A DNA stretch of 64,000 bases, from NCBI RefSeq assembly GCF_000150275.1, contig NW_002060943.1:6812299-6876298 (forward strand), in the 5' to 3' direction. Made by a program: the position numbers and the translations under genes. The DNA is from Trichoplax adhaerens (lineage: Eukaryota; Placozoa; Uniplacotomia; Trichoplacea; Trichoplacidae). The stretch's first letter is position 1; each line of letters opens with the position of its first letter. The notes under the pieces are model-generated. The model was not told the origin of the DNA, did no database searches, and was given only the letters and a program-made list of their open reading frames with translations. Positions 12,901 through 27,082 of this stretch are shown one piece after another.

Positions 12901-14733
12901 TAAATCCTACCCATGATTTCCTATCGTGGAGAGGATATGCCCCTATTGTAAGGAACATGAGGCAAGTTTACTAATGCTTGAAAGTTAGTTAGTTGTAACC
13001 CCTATACTACAGATCTTACAATTTAAGCTATCTATAGTAATTTTTTTCATTTAAATTGAAACTAGTATCCATGCTTACTATCGTCGCTTTACTCATTAAC
13101 TTTAATTAATTTTTTGGGCATTATTAATTTTGTTCAATTTTGTGCATGATTTATTGTATTCTAAATAATGTAAAGACTATATTAATAAGTTTAGCTATGA
13201 AAAGCCTCAGGTTAATCCTACTATCAACGTTATCCAATTCTTATCAACTCAGATCGAAAGTCCATCTTATCTTCTGTAGTTGCTTCTACTTAGGGTCTCC
13301 TAGAACTTAGATGATATGATTACTACAGAAGCAAACAAGCATGAATGCCTATAGTAAGACATTATTTATTATAAATAGTAAAATATGATTCTTATTAAGT
13401 ACTTATACACCTATCTTCAACCTATAGATAGTAGTATAGTACCGAATGAAAGCTTGCTATAAAACAATAGATCAGCGCTATCTTGTACAAACCGATTGAT
13501 AAAAGAGATGATGAACTTTTACCTTTATAATGAACCCAAATAGAACTAACCTCGCCAATAAAGATCTAGGGAGAAAAATAAATATATACCAACGCCCAAT
13601 ATCTTTACTTATCTATACAAATAAATATAGATATCATTGTTGCCCAATAAAGATTTAATCACGTGATAAATAAAATATAACATTACAATTCTTAAAATGT
13701 AACATTCGGTTATATCTATCGCAAAGTTCGATTGTATCTAACAGGACAGACTGTAGTAGAGATAAATAGAGCTTAGATAAACGTATTGACATGACCTTAA
13801 ACGGAACGGCCGTATCATTGAATAAATAATCTACCGTGACTTGCTTATAACCGTCAAGCAGCGATAATAAGAGGTTATTTATTACTATAAGTCAAGAAGC
13901 AGTGTTAGACGCCTGGTAAGTTAGCCAAATATTCTTATCTAACATACCACATACCTTATCTACTGTGGGTTTATCGTATATTGAACTTGACTAAATTATC
14001 TCTAATTAGTCACTAACAATCATTTATATTATATAAATATTTTGTGCGACATGTGCGGTATGCACAATAGTGGAAATTCTTTGTTTAAAGCGAGTAAAAA
14101 TTAGGGTTATAAGAAAGCCATAATTAACCAACTGGCTATTTTCGTGAAAATTATCTTAGCAATCAGCTTCACACGAAAATATCAAGGCCAACAAATTTAT
14201 GCTTTGTCTTGTTAATTAGCCTAGCAATTATATTGATTAATAGTAAGATACCATCGCAACAAGGGGTCAGGTAGGTGTGTAGTTTACCTGCTTTAGAAAT
14301 TGCACATAGATACTATTTCAGATTTAGTTATGCTAATCTATACAGATACCAGCGTTTATTTACGACTGTAACTTAACCGTCTGCTATTGCTCTCATAGCA
14401 AGATAACCTGTACCTGGTACACTATTGTTTTTAACGTGCCGATACATTCTTGAAAGCTTACTCTCTTTGTAGCAGGTGCTAGCCTTGCATGATCATTATT
14501 ATTTGATCTCTATTTGCTCAAATTTCTTTCCACGATCCGTATTTTTTCTCATTATAAATATTGGATTTGATTTGGTATTGAATATTAACCTATAGACAAT
14601 TTTAATTTACAGCCACCATCACTTTATATCTTTCAAATTGGTATTAAAGAATTGGCCGAAATTTCAAATCGCTACGAAATAAATTCAAGGGTTTATAAAA
14701 TTAATTTCTATCTTGAAATATTATCAAATCACT
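9987..14733. other. Intergenic between PDCD10 and the SLCO array
   Basis: About 4.7 kb of AT-rich DNA. I see no splice-consistent coding exons. The longest open frame (11522-11968, 148 codons) has no recognisable motif. A pyrimidine-rich tract lies at 12632-12659. A TTTAATTTACAG sequence ending at 14612 would serve as the acceptor of a 5' UTR intron for the first SLCO gene. Confidence 0.45.
12632..12659 (+). repeat. Polypyrimidine tract
   Basis: 28 bases, all C or T except one G at 12636, in an otherwise AT-rich intergenic region. Such tracts can form triplex DNA, but no function is evident here. Confidence 0.7.
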
Positions 14734-17700
14734 ATGGCAATTAAGAAGTTAGAAGTCGTGCCTGAGGATAATGATCCTGATGTTCATCCATATGACATGC
14801 GATTTGGTTTAGGTCGCTGTCAATTTCAGTTTTGCCAAACGTTAAATAATCCGAAGTGGCTATTAGCTTTTACTAGCTTGTATGTTATCATTTCTGGTAT
14901 GATGATATCAGGATTTACGGCAGTGGCAATTACTTCGTTGGAAACACGATTTGAATTACGTAGTACAGAATCTGGAAGCTTGTACAGCGCTTATGAAGTG
15001 GCCGCTGCTATCATTGGCATCGTCACTAGCTTTTACGCCGGACAAGGCCATAAAGGTCGATATTTAGCCGTTAGTGCAGTTATTATTGGTATCGGAGGCT
15101 TGGTCTTTGCTTTACCCCATTGGATTACTGATAATTATGTAGCTGAGGGAACCGTTGGCTCTGGATTATGCTATCATAATGCCACAATAAGCCAAAATTC
15201 TGCTAACGTTTGTAATAATCTGGGTTCTCCTGTTCGAGTGTTTTTGTACGTTTTCATTTTCGCACAAGTCTTAGTCGGTGCTGGAAATAATGTTTTGTGG
15301 ACAACAGGAATGGCCTATATCGACGAAAATGTCAGTCCTACATCATCCTCTGTCTACGTTGCAATAGTTGTGACACTAGCAGCAATGGGTCCAGCAATAG
15401 GGTTTTTACTTGGAGGTGTTTTTCTTAATCTTTGGGTAGATTGGCCAAGCAATTCACAAGGTTAGAACAATAAAAATGAATAATTGATAATTATAATTAA
15501 TAATTACAGGGCAGATATATTGACTGATCGTTATGGAATCTGCCTACGATCTTGGTCGCATAATAAAGTACTTACATCAAGTACTTAGATATTTTTTATG
15601 AAAAGATCCACAATTTAGCATTTAGCCATTATCCAAATCTTGTAATCAAAATAACCGTAAAATATGATTAGAAATTATTCAACGTTGTTAAAAATGATAT
15701 TATATATTATTCTAACGCTTATTACACTTCTAGTGTGTCTATACCGCTAATTTAACATTCTCATTCTAGTCTACTTCAAAACTTGTGTACGATTAAAATT
15801 ACCAAACTTCCTCAATCATTATCTTAAACAAAGAAAAATAAATTCATGCTGTAATTGAAATAGTCATCATGATTTATAGTTAATTCTTCTACGCTATTCG
15901 TGACAAATTTCCTTTGTTTTTGAGTAGTATGGCAACAACTATCTCACACTTCATAATTCGAATAAGTAGGGCAAGACTACTACTAGTACACTATGTATTA
16001 AGATACTGCGTTAACTTGTGCGAGATGGCAAATTAGCTTCCTACAATTTTTAATCTAAAAAAAAAAATTATTTTAATGTCAATTTACTTCAAATTTTGGA
16101 CTAATATTTCATTTTTAGTTCTTTGCGCTCGCTATTTATCACAATGAGGGTACAATAGCATTCTATTAGTTCCTTAGCTCTCGGACTGACGTTGGATAAT
16201 TTTAATATTTTACTGTAATTTTTTTGGCATATTCACAAATTCAAAGATGAGATGATAATCCTATAGTTTATTATGCATTATATACGGTAAGTAATGTGCA
16301 GACACAGCAGTAGTGCCAATTGTAATCATAAAATATTTATTTCTCTACCGTAAAATATGATTACTCCTCTGTTTTGAAAATTGCTTCGAATAGAATATAA
16401 TTGCCGTTGTTTCATATTTCAAGTAAATTTTCTATTCCACTATGATGAGACTAAAGTATTATTACTTCATCTTCAATAATTAATTTATTGATATCCTTGT
16501 AAATTTATTTTAAAATCACTTGGTTAATTAATTATAAATTTAATAATCTTTATTATACCAGGAATAAAATATCTATTTTCCATTTAATTCTACAATGTAA
16601 TATAATACGATGTTAACTTTTACTTTAGATATCTTTCTGCTAACATTCTAAATCGTTTGTAGGTATTCTGCCGACAGACCCGCGCTGGGTTGGCGCATGG
16701 TGGTTGGGATTTATTGTCTGTGGTGTTGGTATGCTTGTCGTGTCGATTCCATTATTTGCTTTTCCTCGCAATCTACCCAATTTTCAAAAGTATAAACTCC
16801 AGAGACAAAAAGCGACTATTGGCAAATCGAAAGTGGACAAAGAATATGGAAATTCAATTGCCGACTTTCCAAAAGCTTCCAAAGAATTAATCCTTAATAG
16901 ACCCTATATCTTTACAGTTTTGGCTGCAACATCAGAAGCACTTGTCACTAATGGTTTTGCTGCTTTCTTACCCAAATTTATTCAAGCACAATTTTCTACT
17001 ACAGCATCTAATGCAAGTTTTATATCGGGAATTATTGTTGTGCCAGGCGCAGGAGGTGGCATGATATTGGTAAATAAAATAGATTCAAATATCGCATACA
17101 ATGTACAGATACTTACGCTTGCATGCTTTAATCATGTGTCAGTCAGCGATATAAATTATAGAACAGATTTACGTGCGACTAAATCATTTTATTCATAAGC
17201 ACACAATTTTTTTCTATCCATTGACTCTAGAATACAATAAAATTTTCTACTGACAACAATAATGTCACAAACTACTGTATATAGGATAAAGCGTGATCTT
17301 TATAAGCTATTAACGCCATACTATTCATTAATTAACGATCACTCGTAGGGTGGTGTTCTCATGAAATACTTCAGGATGTCTGGATTAAGTGCGTCCAAAT
17401 TTAACTTTGTTTTCGGATTTCTAAGCTGCGTAAGCGTTTTGGCCTTTCTTATTGGTTGCGATACTGTCCCATTTGCTGGTGCAAATACACCAGTAGGAGC
17501 CCTAACAATGTAAAGCAAATAGGAATGCATTATTACCCGTCTATCATAAATATTTTATTGATGTACTTTTATATAGTATTGGAGATGAGTATTTTAATCT
17601 ACATTGTACAACATAGACAACCTATTGCTCAAGCACAAGTTGGCAATCTCACTGGTCAATGTAATGGGAATTGTGGATGTCCTCAAAATCAGTTCGATCC

Positions 17701-18632
17701 AATCTGTGGCATCAATGGAATTACTTATTTTTCACCATGTCATGCTGGCTGTCAAGCTATTAACAACTCTGCTACACTTGAACGGCAGGTAAATTCAGAT
17801 TTACATTGAAAATTATGAGTATATATAGTAGATCAATAGTGCTACGCAGTATTTTAATAAGCGTTAATTAGCAATACTAACCTTTACTTGATAATCAATT
17901 AGCCTTTTTGGTAATTTATTTGTCTGTTTTTATCCGACAGGTATTTTCCAATTGTACCTGCATACCTAGTCAGACGACTGCCAATTCTAGTGGAACTATC
18001 CAGCGTACAGCTCGGCGAGGAGTATGTGCACAGACTTGTAATAATATGATACCATTTCTGGCCGTCTTATTCATTCAAATGTTATGTACCTACGTGAAAT
18101 CAGTGCCGGCTACTCAAGTTGTTCTTAGGTACTACTTTCTGTTAATATACGAGATGGTAATTTCGTATTCTGATTGATCAAACAATTCTCCATTAACCCT
18201 ACGAAACTGTTCTTGTCATTTCTTGTTACTCATTGATTCTATTAAATTATTGATAGGACTGTACCCGAAAGCCAGCGTTCATTTGCGTTAGGTTTACAGT
18301 GGCTATTAGTACGATTATTAGGCAACCTTCCGGGGCCGCTATTAATTGGCTTGATGATTGATACATCATGTGTTTTATGGAATATTGAATGTGGTGAAAG
18401 AACCTCATGTTGGTTATATGATAACCGCCAGATGGGCTATCTTGTATTAGCCTTTGGTTTGTCATTTAAAGCCTTAGGCACCCTCTTTTTCTTCTTGGCA
18501 TGGTACTTTTATCGAGCAGAAGTGATTAATGACCAGCGTAAGGAAGATGATGTAGAAGAAAAACACTTAGCAACCGATACTAGTTCAAATAGCATTAAGA
18601 AAGAAAAGAGTGAAGAAGCCGTCACTTTTTAA
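14734..18632 (+). CDS. SLCO: SLCO/OATP transporter, array gene 1
   Basis: Six coding exons, 14734-15460, 16663-17069, 17349-17509, 17617-17788, 17941-18128 and 18257-18632, join in frame to 676 aa, the usual OATP length. OATPs are about 12-pass plasma-membrane carriers that move organic anions without sodium. Seen here: cytosolic GLGRCQFQF then TM1 from about residue 47; TSLETRFEL; GQGHKGRYLA; FALPHW; AYIDENVSP near residue 207; the OATP signature DPRWVGAWWLGF at 248-259; PGAGGGMIL at the end of exon 2; GGVLMKYF at the start of exon 3; a Kazal-like loop (about 447-505) with CGC, DPICGINGITYFSPCHAGC and NCTC; and PESQRSFALGLQW opening the last exon. The N-terminal order resembles OATP4-type proteins as I remember them. 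Intron 1 (1.2 kb) is the only long intron. The ATG at 14734 is taken because the codons just upstream lack another ATG. A possible 5' UTR acceptor lies at 14611-14612. Confidence 0.95.
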
Positions 18633-21600
18633 AGTAGAACATTTTAAGGATTCGTTAGGTAGCATTGATAAAAAACGATACTCAAAATGCATACTAAAAT
18701 ATATTGCTATGAAAGAAATTGAAATGATAAAGCGGGCGTCCATTTTTAAAATGTTGTACGAGTAGTTTATAATTTATTTCATAGAATACTCTAGCTAGCT
18801 AAAATTTTAATTCTATCAGCTTCGTTATTGATTTTGATGCATTTTCTATCTCGTAGTTTGAATAAGCAATTTCTGTTCTTCTAAAATCGAAGATTACAAG
18901 TAGTTATACTGTAGGTATTTAGTACGCCAAATATTTTGTGATTTCATCTCAGAAAACTTTAGCAAACTTACTACGGTACCTACTTACGATTGGATGCTTG
19001 GATGTGAATATCCAATTTAACATTAGTAAATTCTGTAAAATTTCTTTTTCTTGCTAGTACAGTAGGTGCTATATCCATTTACATCAGTGCATATTAACTC
19101 GAAATATTTTTTTTGACTACTACGGTTTCAACAGTTCATTATTTACTTTGCAACAATAAAGCCCCCGCTATACTTGGTTATAAAATCATCTATATTGCTC
19201 ATTCTTAGAGATGAATTTTCTTTTATCATTTTAAATATTTTACTCAGATAGCCATAGCAAGTTACTCGTAACCTGCTTATTTTTTATATTTCTGCATAGT
19301 TCTACGCATATCTTTGTAGTCTTTAATCACAGCATTCTTTAAGGATCACTGCATTCAATTTCCCTCAGTTTCCAATATGTTAACAAAATATTTTTTAAGT
19401 GCTGCCAGTTTATCATCCTGCCGCTGCTTAGCTAACCGCTATATGTTTTCTGGACAATATTTTGTATCCTGGCGTTCAAAAATTTTTTTGTCCGCTATCA
19501 TTTTCATATCGCTTCAGTAGCTAGGAAGAAAGCATTTAGCTACAGTATTAGTATATTAATTTTTTTATGGATAGCAATTTCCATGCTCTTGCAACTACTT
19601 CCTATAGAAGCTATAGTACGGCATCTGGCCATCATTAACTTTGTCCATCTTTAACATTAATTTAAGTCCAATATATATGTTATAACTACAGCACTGTAAC
19701 CTACTAACTCAAGCACTAGTGCTGAGAATCGCCTCCGAGAGGATGAATAATTTGCCAGGATTACATTGAAGGTATTAATTTATTATGTAGCAACAAAGTA
19801 AGTAAAATCATAATTCCATGACATCATGACGGGATAAATTTAGATCATATGAAGCAGGTAGAATTCCTGATAAAAAGAGCCTTGTAAAAATTTCATTTAG
19901 TTCTCTGGGTAGATGTAACATAAATTAGCAAGATTCAATATTTCATCTTAAAAGGTTAACTTTGTATTGGCGACTGTTCGTTACATACGCTTTTAAGACA
20001 TCCGAATGATAAAAAATAATAGCCTCAACCTCGTTTACCTTTAAGTTCTATAATGTTAGGGATAGAAATCTAATCGGGTTTTATTGTATTTGAAATTAAT
20101 CTCAGCATTTTTGAGTAAAACAAATAAGATAATAGGGTAATCTATCTATTAGTCCGTGAATTTGCCATCTATGAATAAGGAGTTTTACCTAGGTTACTTA
20201 GTCGTATAATTTCTCCATCATTAATCCGAACAGAGCTGATCATTTATCCTGTCCGGTACATTGTTGAGTAAACCTAACATCCATGTCTCTGTAGTTTAGG
20301 TATGAGTTTTGCTAAAAGTATCTGCTTTCATGAAAGAATACCATAATGTCGATCTTAAAATTATTGCAATAATATAAAGTCTAGAAAATTTGTTGTTAAT
20401 TGGCTAATCGAAAATTTAATCTTGACTAAGTACTATCGCTGATCTAGTAAATTTGAGTAAATTCTTTCCTCCCGAGATCTAGACAGTCTTTCAGTAGAAA
20501 CATTTTAACTACTGCATATAGACCAAATACTGAGAACACTGAACGCTACTTCATATTATAGCTCGTATCTTAAGATAACGATCTTGACCAACATTGTTTT
20601 AACGAAGACTTTCCATCAATCGGCTATTTCTTTAATAAAATTATGATGTCAATTTGCAGTATTTATAAATGTTATATATGCACATTAGAAAGATCCCAAT
20701 TTTCTGATACTTTCGGAACTTTATTTTTCGGAAATGCTCATTTTGCCGGGTGGTATTCTAGCGAAAATTAGATTTGCCAAAATTGTATCTCCCTATAAAA
20801 CCTAAAATAATCACCAAACACATATGGAAAGGTTAGTCCTAAATTAGCTGCCTATATTATCTTTCTTTTAGTTTTACTAATGCAAACTCCCGTCGCTTTG
20901 CGGACGGTTTACGATAATGTGCTCATTTAACAGATAGTATTACCATTTGATAGACCTGTCAGAGGTTCAGTAACTTTTTACCGTGTACTTAGACCTGTCA
21001 GAGGTTCAGTAACTTTATACCGTGTACTGTACTGTATGCTGTACAAATGCACGGTAATATAACGAATACTATTTTAATAATCAGTTCTCTGTAGAAATTA
21101 CTACCTTAGAGCTATTCGTTTTACATGAAGAAATCTTGAGGTAAAAAGTACTGTAAGAATCTTATACTGACCTATTGAAATGAACCCATAATCAAAGTCA
21201 TCTAACAGTAGTATAAATACCCCCGCGCTGCTAGTATCAAGGGTGCGTGGGTGGGATTTTATTCTTCGATTCTATACCCACCTAAAGTTAAGAGGAAAAC
21301 TTCCTCCGTCAGTCTATATTTGTATTAGAGGATATATTTCTGTTTTGCTATATTAAATATTAGAAAATTCTCTTTCATGTATCGTAGAAAGAACCTACGT
21401 TATATTTATCCCTTGCATCAGCCTATATTCTTGTTGAATTAAATCTACTAGCCAGTCATGGTATCAAATCTGCAGTATCTCTTTCATTCGTCGCAGGCAG
21501 AACTTGCGTATATTTATCCTTTGCATCGAATTAAATCTACTTGCTGGTTATAGTATCAATCTTTAGAGAGTGAGCTTCCCTTTATCATTTAACGCCATTG

Positions 21601-23414
21601 GAACTAAATTCTATTTATCCATATTTTCATTGTGTACTCAGTTTTGAATTTATTTACTCGTTGAACCGTTGAATATTCTTTAAATAACTTCCTTAATTTG
21701 AAAAGCGTGGGAAGGTTTGAAAATGTTACAGTTTACTTTCTATATATTATTAATACAAGCAGATTAAATCGTGCCCTTAATGGAAAAATATTCTAAATCA
21801 AAGACTGTCTTAAGGTCTATATAAAACAATGATCTATTCTGTCGACATTCCTTTGCTTACGATGCAAGTTGCTAATTCACATTAAAGATAGCAATACTTG
21901 AGAAATAAAATTGACAACTATTTCACTTGTCTTGTAACCACTATCCATCGCAGCTATATTTAAATTTACAGTAATAATTATAAGAGCGAAAACGTTGCTA
22001 AAATTTTAACTATCCCTATGGAATAAATGCTTTACTATTGTTACATAGTTAAATTATTTAAAGACAAAGTTTAACAACGGCTCTAATCAGTCTTGTTTCA
22101 AACTGTTAATACTTCTATTACAATAACAAACGAATCGGTGATTCCATATTACCCCGAAGTAACAACTATCGATTGTATTATAAAACTAAAGAGGCATTCT
22201 TTTCTGAGAGGCTGATTTCTAAAAAAATCGAAATTTGTTACCGTGTTTACAGGTTATCGCCTTAAGTATTTGGGAAAGATCACCTCACTGGGTCTATTCT
22301 AGTTTTAATTTTCAAATTGATTTTATCCGGTGTATCTTCTAGAAAGTTTCTTGATCGAGTGAGCACTACATTGTAAGTAATTAATACAGATATGGTGCCA
22401 TAGCAGTGGATAGTGTACCCTGACATTATCGCATCACCAGCATGGGAGCTATGAATGATTTCATACTTTCATTGAAAGAAAACCAAGGGACGCATTTGAA
22501 TTCAAGCCGTTTAAACTAGCTATGCCTCTAGGGAAAACATTAACAGTAGCCAGCAATAGTATTGACCCTAACATTAGTCTACTGGTGGAATGATATAGAA
22601 GTAAGAAAATCTACGTTTCATTTAATTTTAGAGAAGTACTTGAATATGGAAATATCCTATTAGTAAAAATTGACGATTAATTTTGATACTTCAAAATAAA
22701 GCACAGATTGAACAGGTAAATCGATGATATACTACATATTACAATCGAATGAAAATCACGAATTCTATCGTTAGCAACATATTTAATATCTGTAAATACT
22801 CATAGTAAAATTATTAAAAGGATTCTAACTTTGGATCGAATTCGCTTATTGGCTGTTTTATTATTAAATTTAATACACGTGTGCTAAATTAATCAGTTTT
22901 TTCGGTTAACACGATGCTCTATTTTGCCATTCCAAAAATGTACATTTGTACTTCAACCGATAGCTTTACAAATAATATAGCAAGCAGCTGTCTACTTTAG
23001 GCAACTATTAAAGGCATAAACTTGTTAGGTCACATCATTTAGCATGTCTAATGGCGTTGGTTTAACATTCATCAAATTAAAATAGTAGTCAACCTGAATA
23101 CATACTAGTTTTATTCCAATTGTTAGTAATTACCAATACAGATCTCAACTCAAAGGTGATAAATGACAACTATTTTTATCCATTCAATTTCAATTTCGTA
23201 AATGTGTTACTCTTATTTTAAGTAAAGTGCAACCATTATTACTTTTCGTTTACAGTATGATCAATTATCACAAACCAAAGAACAGCTTACGTACGCTGTT
23301 CTATATCTTCATATTATGCAGTGAGATAATATATCCTTACATAATATTTTTGTCTATCAATTTACCGTTTAAGATTAGTTTATTAGCCTTACTCTGGATG
23401 CTAATAGAATCAAG
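18633..23414. other. Intergenic between SLCO genes 1 and 2
   Basis: 4.8 kb, AT-rich, with no gene, RNA or SLCO relic that I can recognise. It contains the 39-bp direct repeat at 20952-21029. TTTTCGTTTACAG ending at 23255 is a good acceptor for a 5' UTR intron of gene 2. Confidence 0.5.
20952..21029. repeat. 39-bp direct repeat, two copies
   Basis: Two adjacent 39-bp copies (20952-20990 and 20991-21029) beginning AGACCTGTCAGAGGTTCAGT and ending in CCGTGTACT differ at only two positions. They are followed at once by GTACTGTACTGTA, the motif family found in the simple-repeat tract near 4.5 kb. Confidence 0.93.
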
Positions 23415-26400
23415 ATGCTGCAAAACAAGTTTAATGATCCGTCACCTGATGATAATTCTTCCCAGCAATCATACCATATGCAATTTGGCTTGGGTCGTTG
23501 TCAATTTCAATTTTGCCAATGGTTCAATAGTCCTAAATGGTTATTAGTCTTCACTAGCAGCTATATTATCATTGCAAGCATGTTGATATCAGGATTTACG
23601 GCAGTGGCAATTACTTCGCTAGAAACACGCTTTGAATTACGTAGTACAGAATCCGGAACTTTGTATAGTGCGTATGAGGTAGCCGCTGCATTCTTCGGAA
23701 TTATTACTAGTTACTACGCTGGACAAGGTCATAAAGGTCGCTATTTAGCTGCTAGTGCAGTTGTTATTAGTATAGGAGCTTTAATCTTTGCTTTACCCCA
23801 TTGGATTACTAGCAATTATGTAGCCGAGGGAACTATTGGCTCTGAGCTATGCCATTATAATGTCACAATGAACCAAAGCTCAACTAGCGTTTGTGCTAAT
23901 TTAGCTTCTCCAGTTCGAGTGTTTTTATACGTATTTCTCTTAGCACAAGCTTTAATTGGTGCTGGAAATAATATTGTATGGACAACAGGAATGGCCTATA
24001 TCGACGAAAATGTCAGCCCTACGACATCATCTGTCTATGTAGGAATAATGGTAACAGTAGCAGCTATTGGCCCAGCAATTGGTTTCTTGCTGGGAGGCAT
24101 TTTTCTTAACCTTTGGGTTGATTGGCCTAATCCATCACAAGGTTAGGCGTATTACCTTCATATCACAGTATTTTAGAATTATTTACGACGTAACCAACAG
24201 GTCTTAACATATAGCTATATTGCCATTGTAAAAGTATCAATTAAATTGATATGGTTAACATAGAGGTTTTACGTGATAAATAAAGTAATATGGATGGATT
24301 ACCAGAGACGATAGTTAGCGTACCTGTAGTATAATAATTCTTGTTTTACATGGTATCAATCAGTTCCCATACGATCTTTCTAGTCATTATAGATTTAACT
24401 ACTTTCTGTGTGATTGGATAATTCAAAATTCTGAAATACCCTTACAGATCTAAATTACGCAAATTACATGCCGTATTGAACAAATTGATGATCCAATACG
24501 AATAGTAATTTAGAAATCGGTTACCTTCCATTTTCTACGTTATTCCATTGTTTATCGCCTTTTTGGTAACTTCTCCATTAAGTCGTACTATTTAGAGAGG
24601 CGTAAAGTAATCTCCTCTTGTAGGGCTTATAGCGATATGCCCTAAACTTTTAACTAAATCTATGCAGCTATCCGCATTGAACAGTGAGGGCCTGACAGAT
24701 TTGATGATAATATTATGGTCGATCATGATAATGTTAATCTAATAAATTAATCGCATTTTATATGATTTGAATTATGTATGATATTCGGTATTAATTTATA
24801 AGCCCCACGACATTGCAAATCTACCCACTCTCTTTTTAGAGCCCTCATTATAAAGTCATAAACTTGAACTTACGTTTTTAGCTTTTTATGAACATCTATA
24901 TTCGATTAATTTGTAAAAATTTCCATAAGAAGAGTGACATTGATATAAACTCTTATAGGAATAGTGCCGACAGATCCACGATGGGTCGGTGCATGGTGGC
25001 TGGGATTCCTTGTTTGTGCAGTCGGTATGTTCATTATATCGATTCCATTATTTGCTTATCCTCGTCATCTACCCGATTTTCAAAAACACAAACTTCAAAG
25101 ACAAAAAACAACTATTGGAAAATCCAGAGTAGATAATGAATATGGAAATTCAATTACTGATCTTCCCAGAGCAACTAAAGAATTGATTCTTAACAAGCCG
25201 TTCATCTTTACAGTTTTAGCTGCCACAGCAGAAGCACTCGTTACGAATGGCTTTGCTCCCTTTCTACCAAAATTTATTCAGTCACAATTTTCTACTACAT
25301 CATCTGGTGCAAGTTTTATCTCCGGGATTGTTGTTGTACCGGGAGCTGGAGGAGGGATGATTTTGGTAAATCCAAATATAGACGCAAATATAAATTGTAA
25401 TTGAGAGTGCTCTTATCCAAAGATTCGAGTTTACTTACGATTACGTATCTTCCTAATTTTAAACTGAAGAGTAAAGATAATAAATGATTGCCAGTTGCAA
25501 GATTTAAATCATTGCTTCATTAAATAATCAAATTTAGGGCAGTCTGTTGATGAAATATTTTAGAATGGACAAGCTAAGAGCATGCAAACTTAACGTTGTC
25601 TTTGGCTTTCTAAGTTGTATATCCTGCTTAGCTTTTCTTATTGGCTGCGATGCTATACCATTTGCTGGTGCAAATACGCCAGTTGAATCAACAATGATGT
25701 GAGGATACGATATTTTTACACGGAAATCTGCAGTACTTTCTACTCTACTATATATTTCTAATTATTTTGACTTCAATTGGATTTGATAATTAGAGATAAT
25801 TTGTCTTCGAAAAACTGAACAGTTTTAAGATGATAGCTATAGGTCTGCACTTACACTTCATATTACTACTATTTTCTGTAACTTAATAGACAACCAAGTC
25901 CTCAAGCAGAAGTTGGAAATATTACTAGTGAATGCAATATCAATTGCGGATGTCTACGTGATAAATTCGACCCAATCTGTGGCATTAATGGTATTGCATA
26001 CTTCTCACCGTGCCATGCCGGCTGTCAAGATATTGACACTTCTATTCCCTTCAATCAACAGGTAGGGTGAAAAATTTACCTTTCATTTGATCTTTCAGAT
26101 TTTAAAATAAATCTAAGGTACGTGTATAATAGGAACCGCAACTGGTATAAGCTGTAAGACAAATAACATCTAGGGCGATTGCAATAAATATCATCATACA
26201 GAAACTGAAAATTTTTACTTCATTTATGTTTATAGACATTCTCGAATTGCACTTGTATATTGACTCAAAATAATGCTAATGATAGCGAGCTTGAAGTTCC
26301 GTTTGATGCTCAACGGGGCTTATGTGCGCAAAACTGCAATAATTTGATTCCTTTTTTGGTCGTGTTATTTATTCAAATGATTTGCACTTATGTCAAATCA

Positions 26401-27082
26401 GTACCAAGTACGCAAGTTGTTTTGAGGTTGGTAATTTTCCCTTATTGCAATTGTGAGGCATGAAAATGAACTTTTGGTTTAGCTTATTAATAGCTTATAT
26501 CGAAATAATCCTAATCTAGCCATACATCTTCAATTAATGTTTAATTTTCATGATAATAGGACTGTACCTGAAAGCCAACGTTCGTTTGCGCTAGGCTTAC
26601 AATGGCTACTTATCCGATTACTTGGTGATATCCCCGGACCGCTATTAATCGGCTTAATAATCGATACATCATGCAATGTATGGAACATCGAATGTGGCGA
26701 AAAGACTTCATGTTGGCTATACAATAATCGTCAAATGGGCTATCTAGTGTTCGCTTTTGTTATAATTTGCAAAGGTGCTAGCACTGTTTTTTTTGCTTTA
26801 GCTTGGTATTATTGCCGAACTGAAATTAAAAATGAGCAGAAGGATGACGATAATATTTACGAAAAACAGCTCATGTCGAATTCAAATTTCAATAGCATGA
26901 AGAAAGCAACATTTCAAGACGTTATCAGCTACAATAAAGAGGACTTTAATAATTTTCAGGACGTAGCCGGTTATAAATTTATTTCCCGAGAACCACATAG
27001 AGCTAAAGTTATTGCCGCATCACAGGATAACGGTATAACATCAAATCATATTAATGTGATTGTACGTGTGTCACGCTGTTAA
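23415..27082 (+). CDS. SLCO: SLCO/OATP transporter, array gene 2
   Basis: Exons 23415-24141, 24959-25365, 25538-25698, 25890-26061, 26236-26426 and 26560-27082 give 726 aa. The first four exons have exactly the lengths of gene 1 (727, 407, 161, 172), and the signature DPRW starts again at D248. It is the closest relative of gene 1: the FTAVAITSLETRFELRSTES block and the AYIDENVSPT block are nearly identical in DNA as well as protein. Kazal-like loop cysteines are present (CNINCGC, DPICGINGIAYFSPCHAGC, NCTC). The extra length compared with gene 1 is a longer cytosolic C-terminal tail (about residues 630-726) that is polar and lysine-rich. The exon 3 donor is GTGAGG, weaker than in the sister genes. 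TTTTCGTTTACAG at 23243-23255 could end a 5' UTR intron. The role is inferred as membrane transport of organic anions; the substrate is unknown. Confidence 0.94.

Noticed and set aside
14713-14733. Upstream TTG start adding seven residues to SLCO gene 1
   Set aside because: A nuclear animal gene is expected to start at ATG; 14734 gives an N-terminus like that of its sister.
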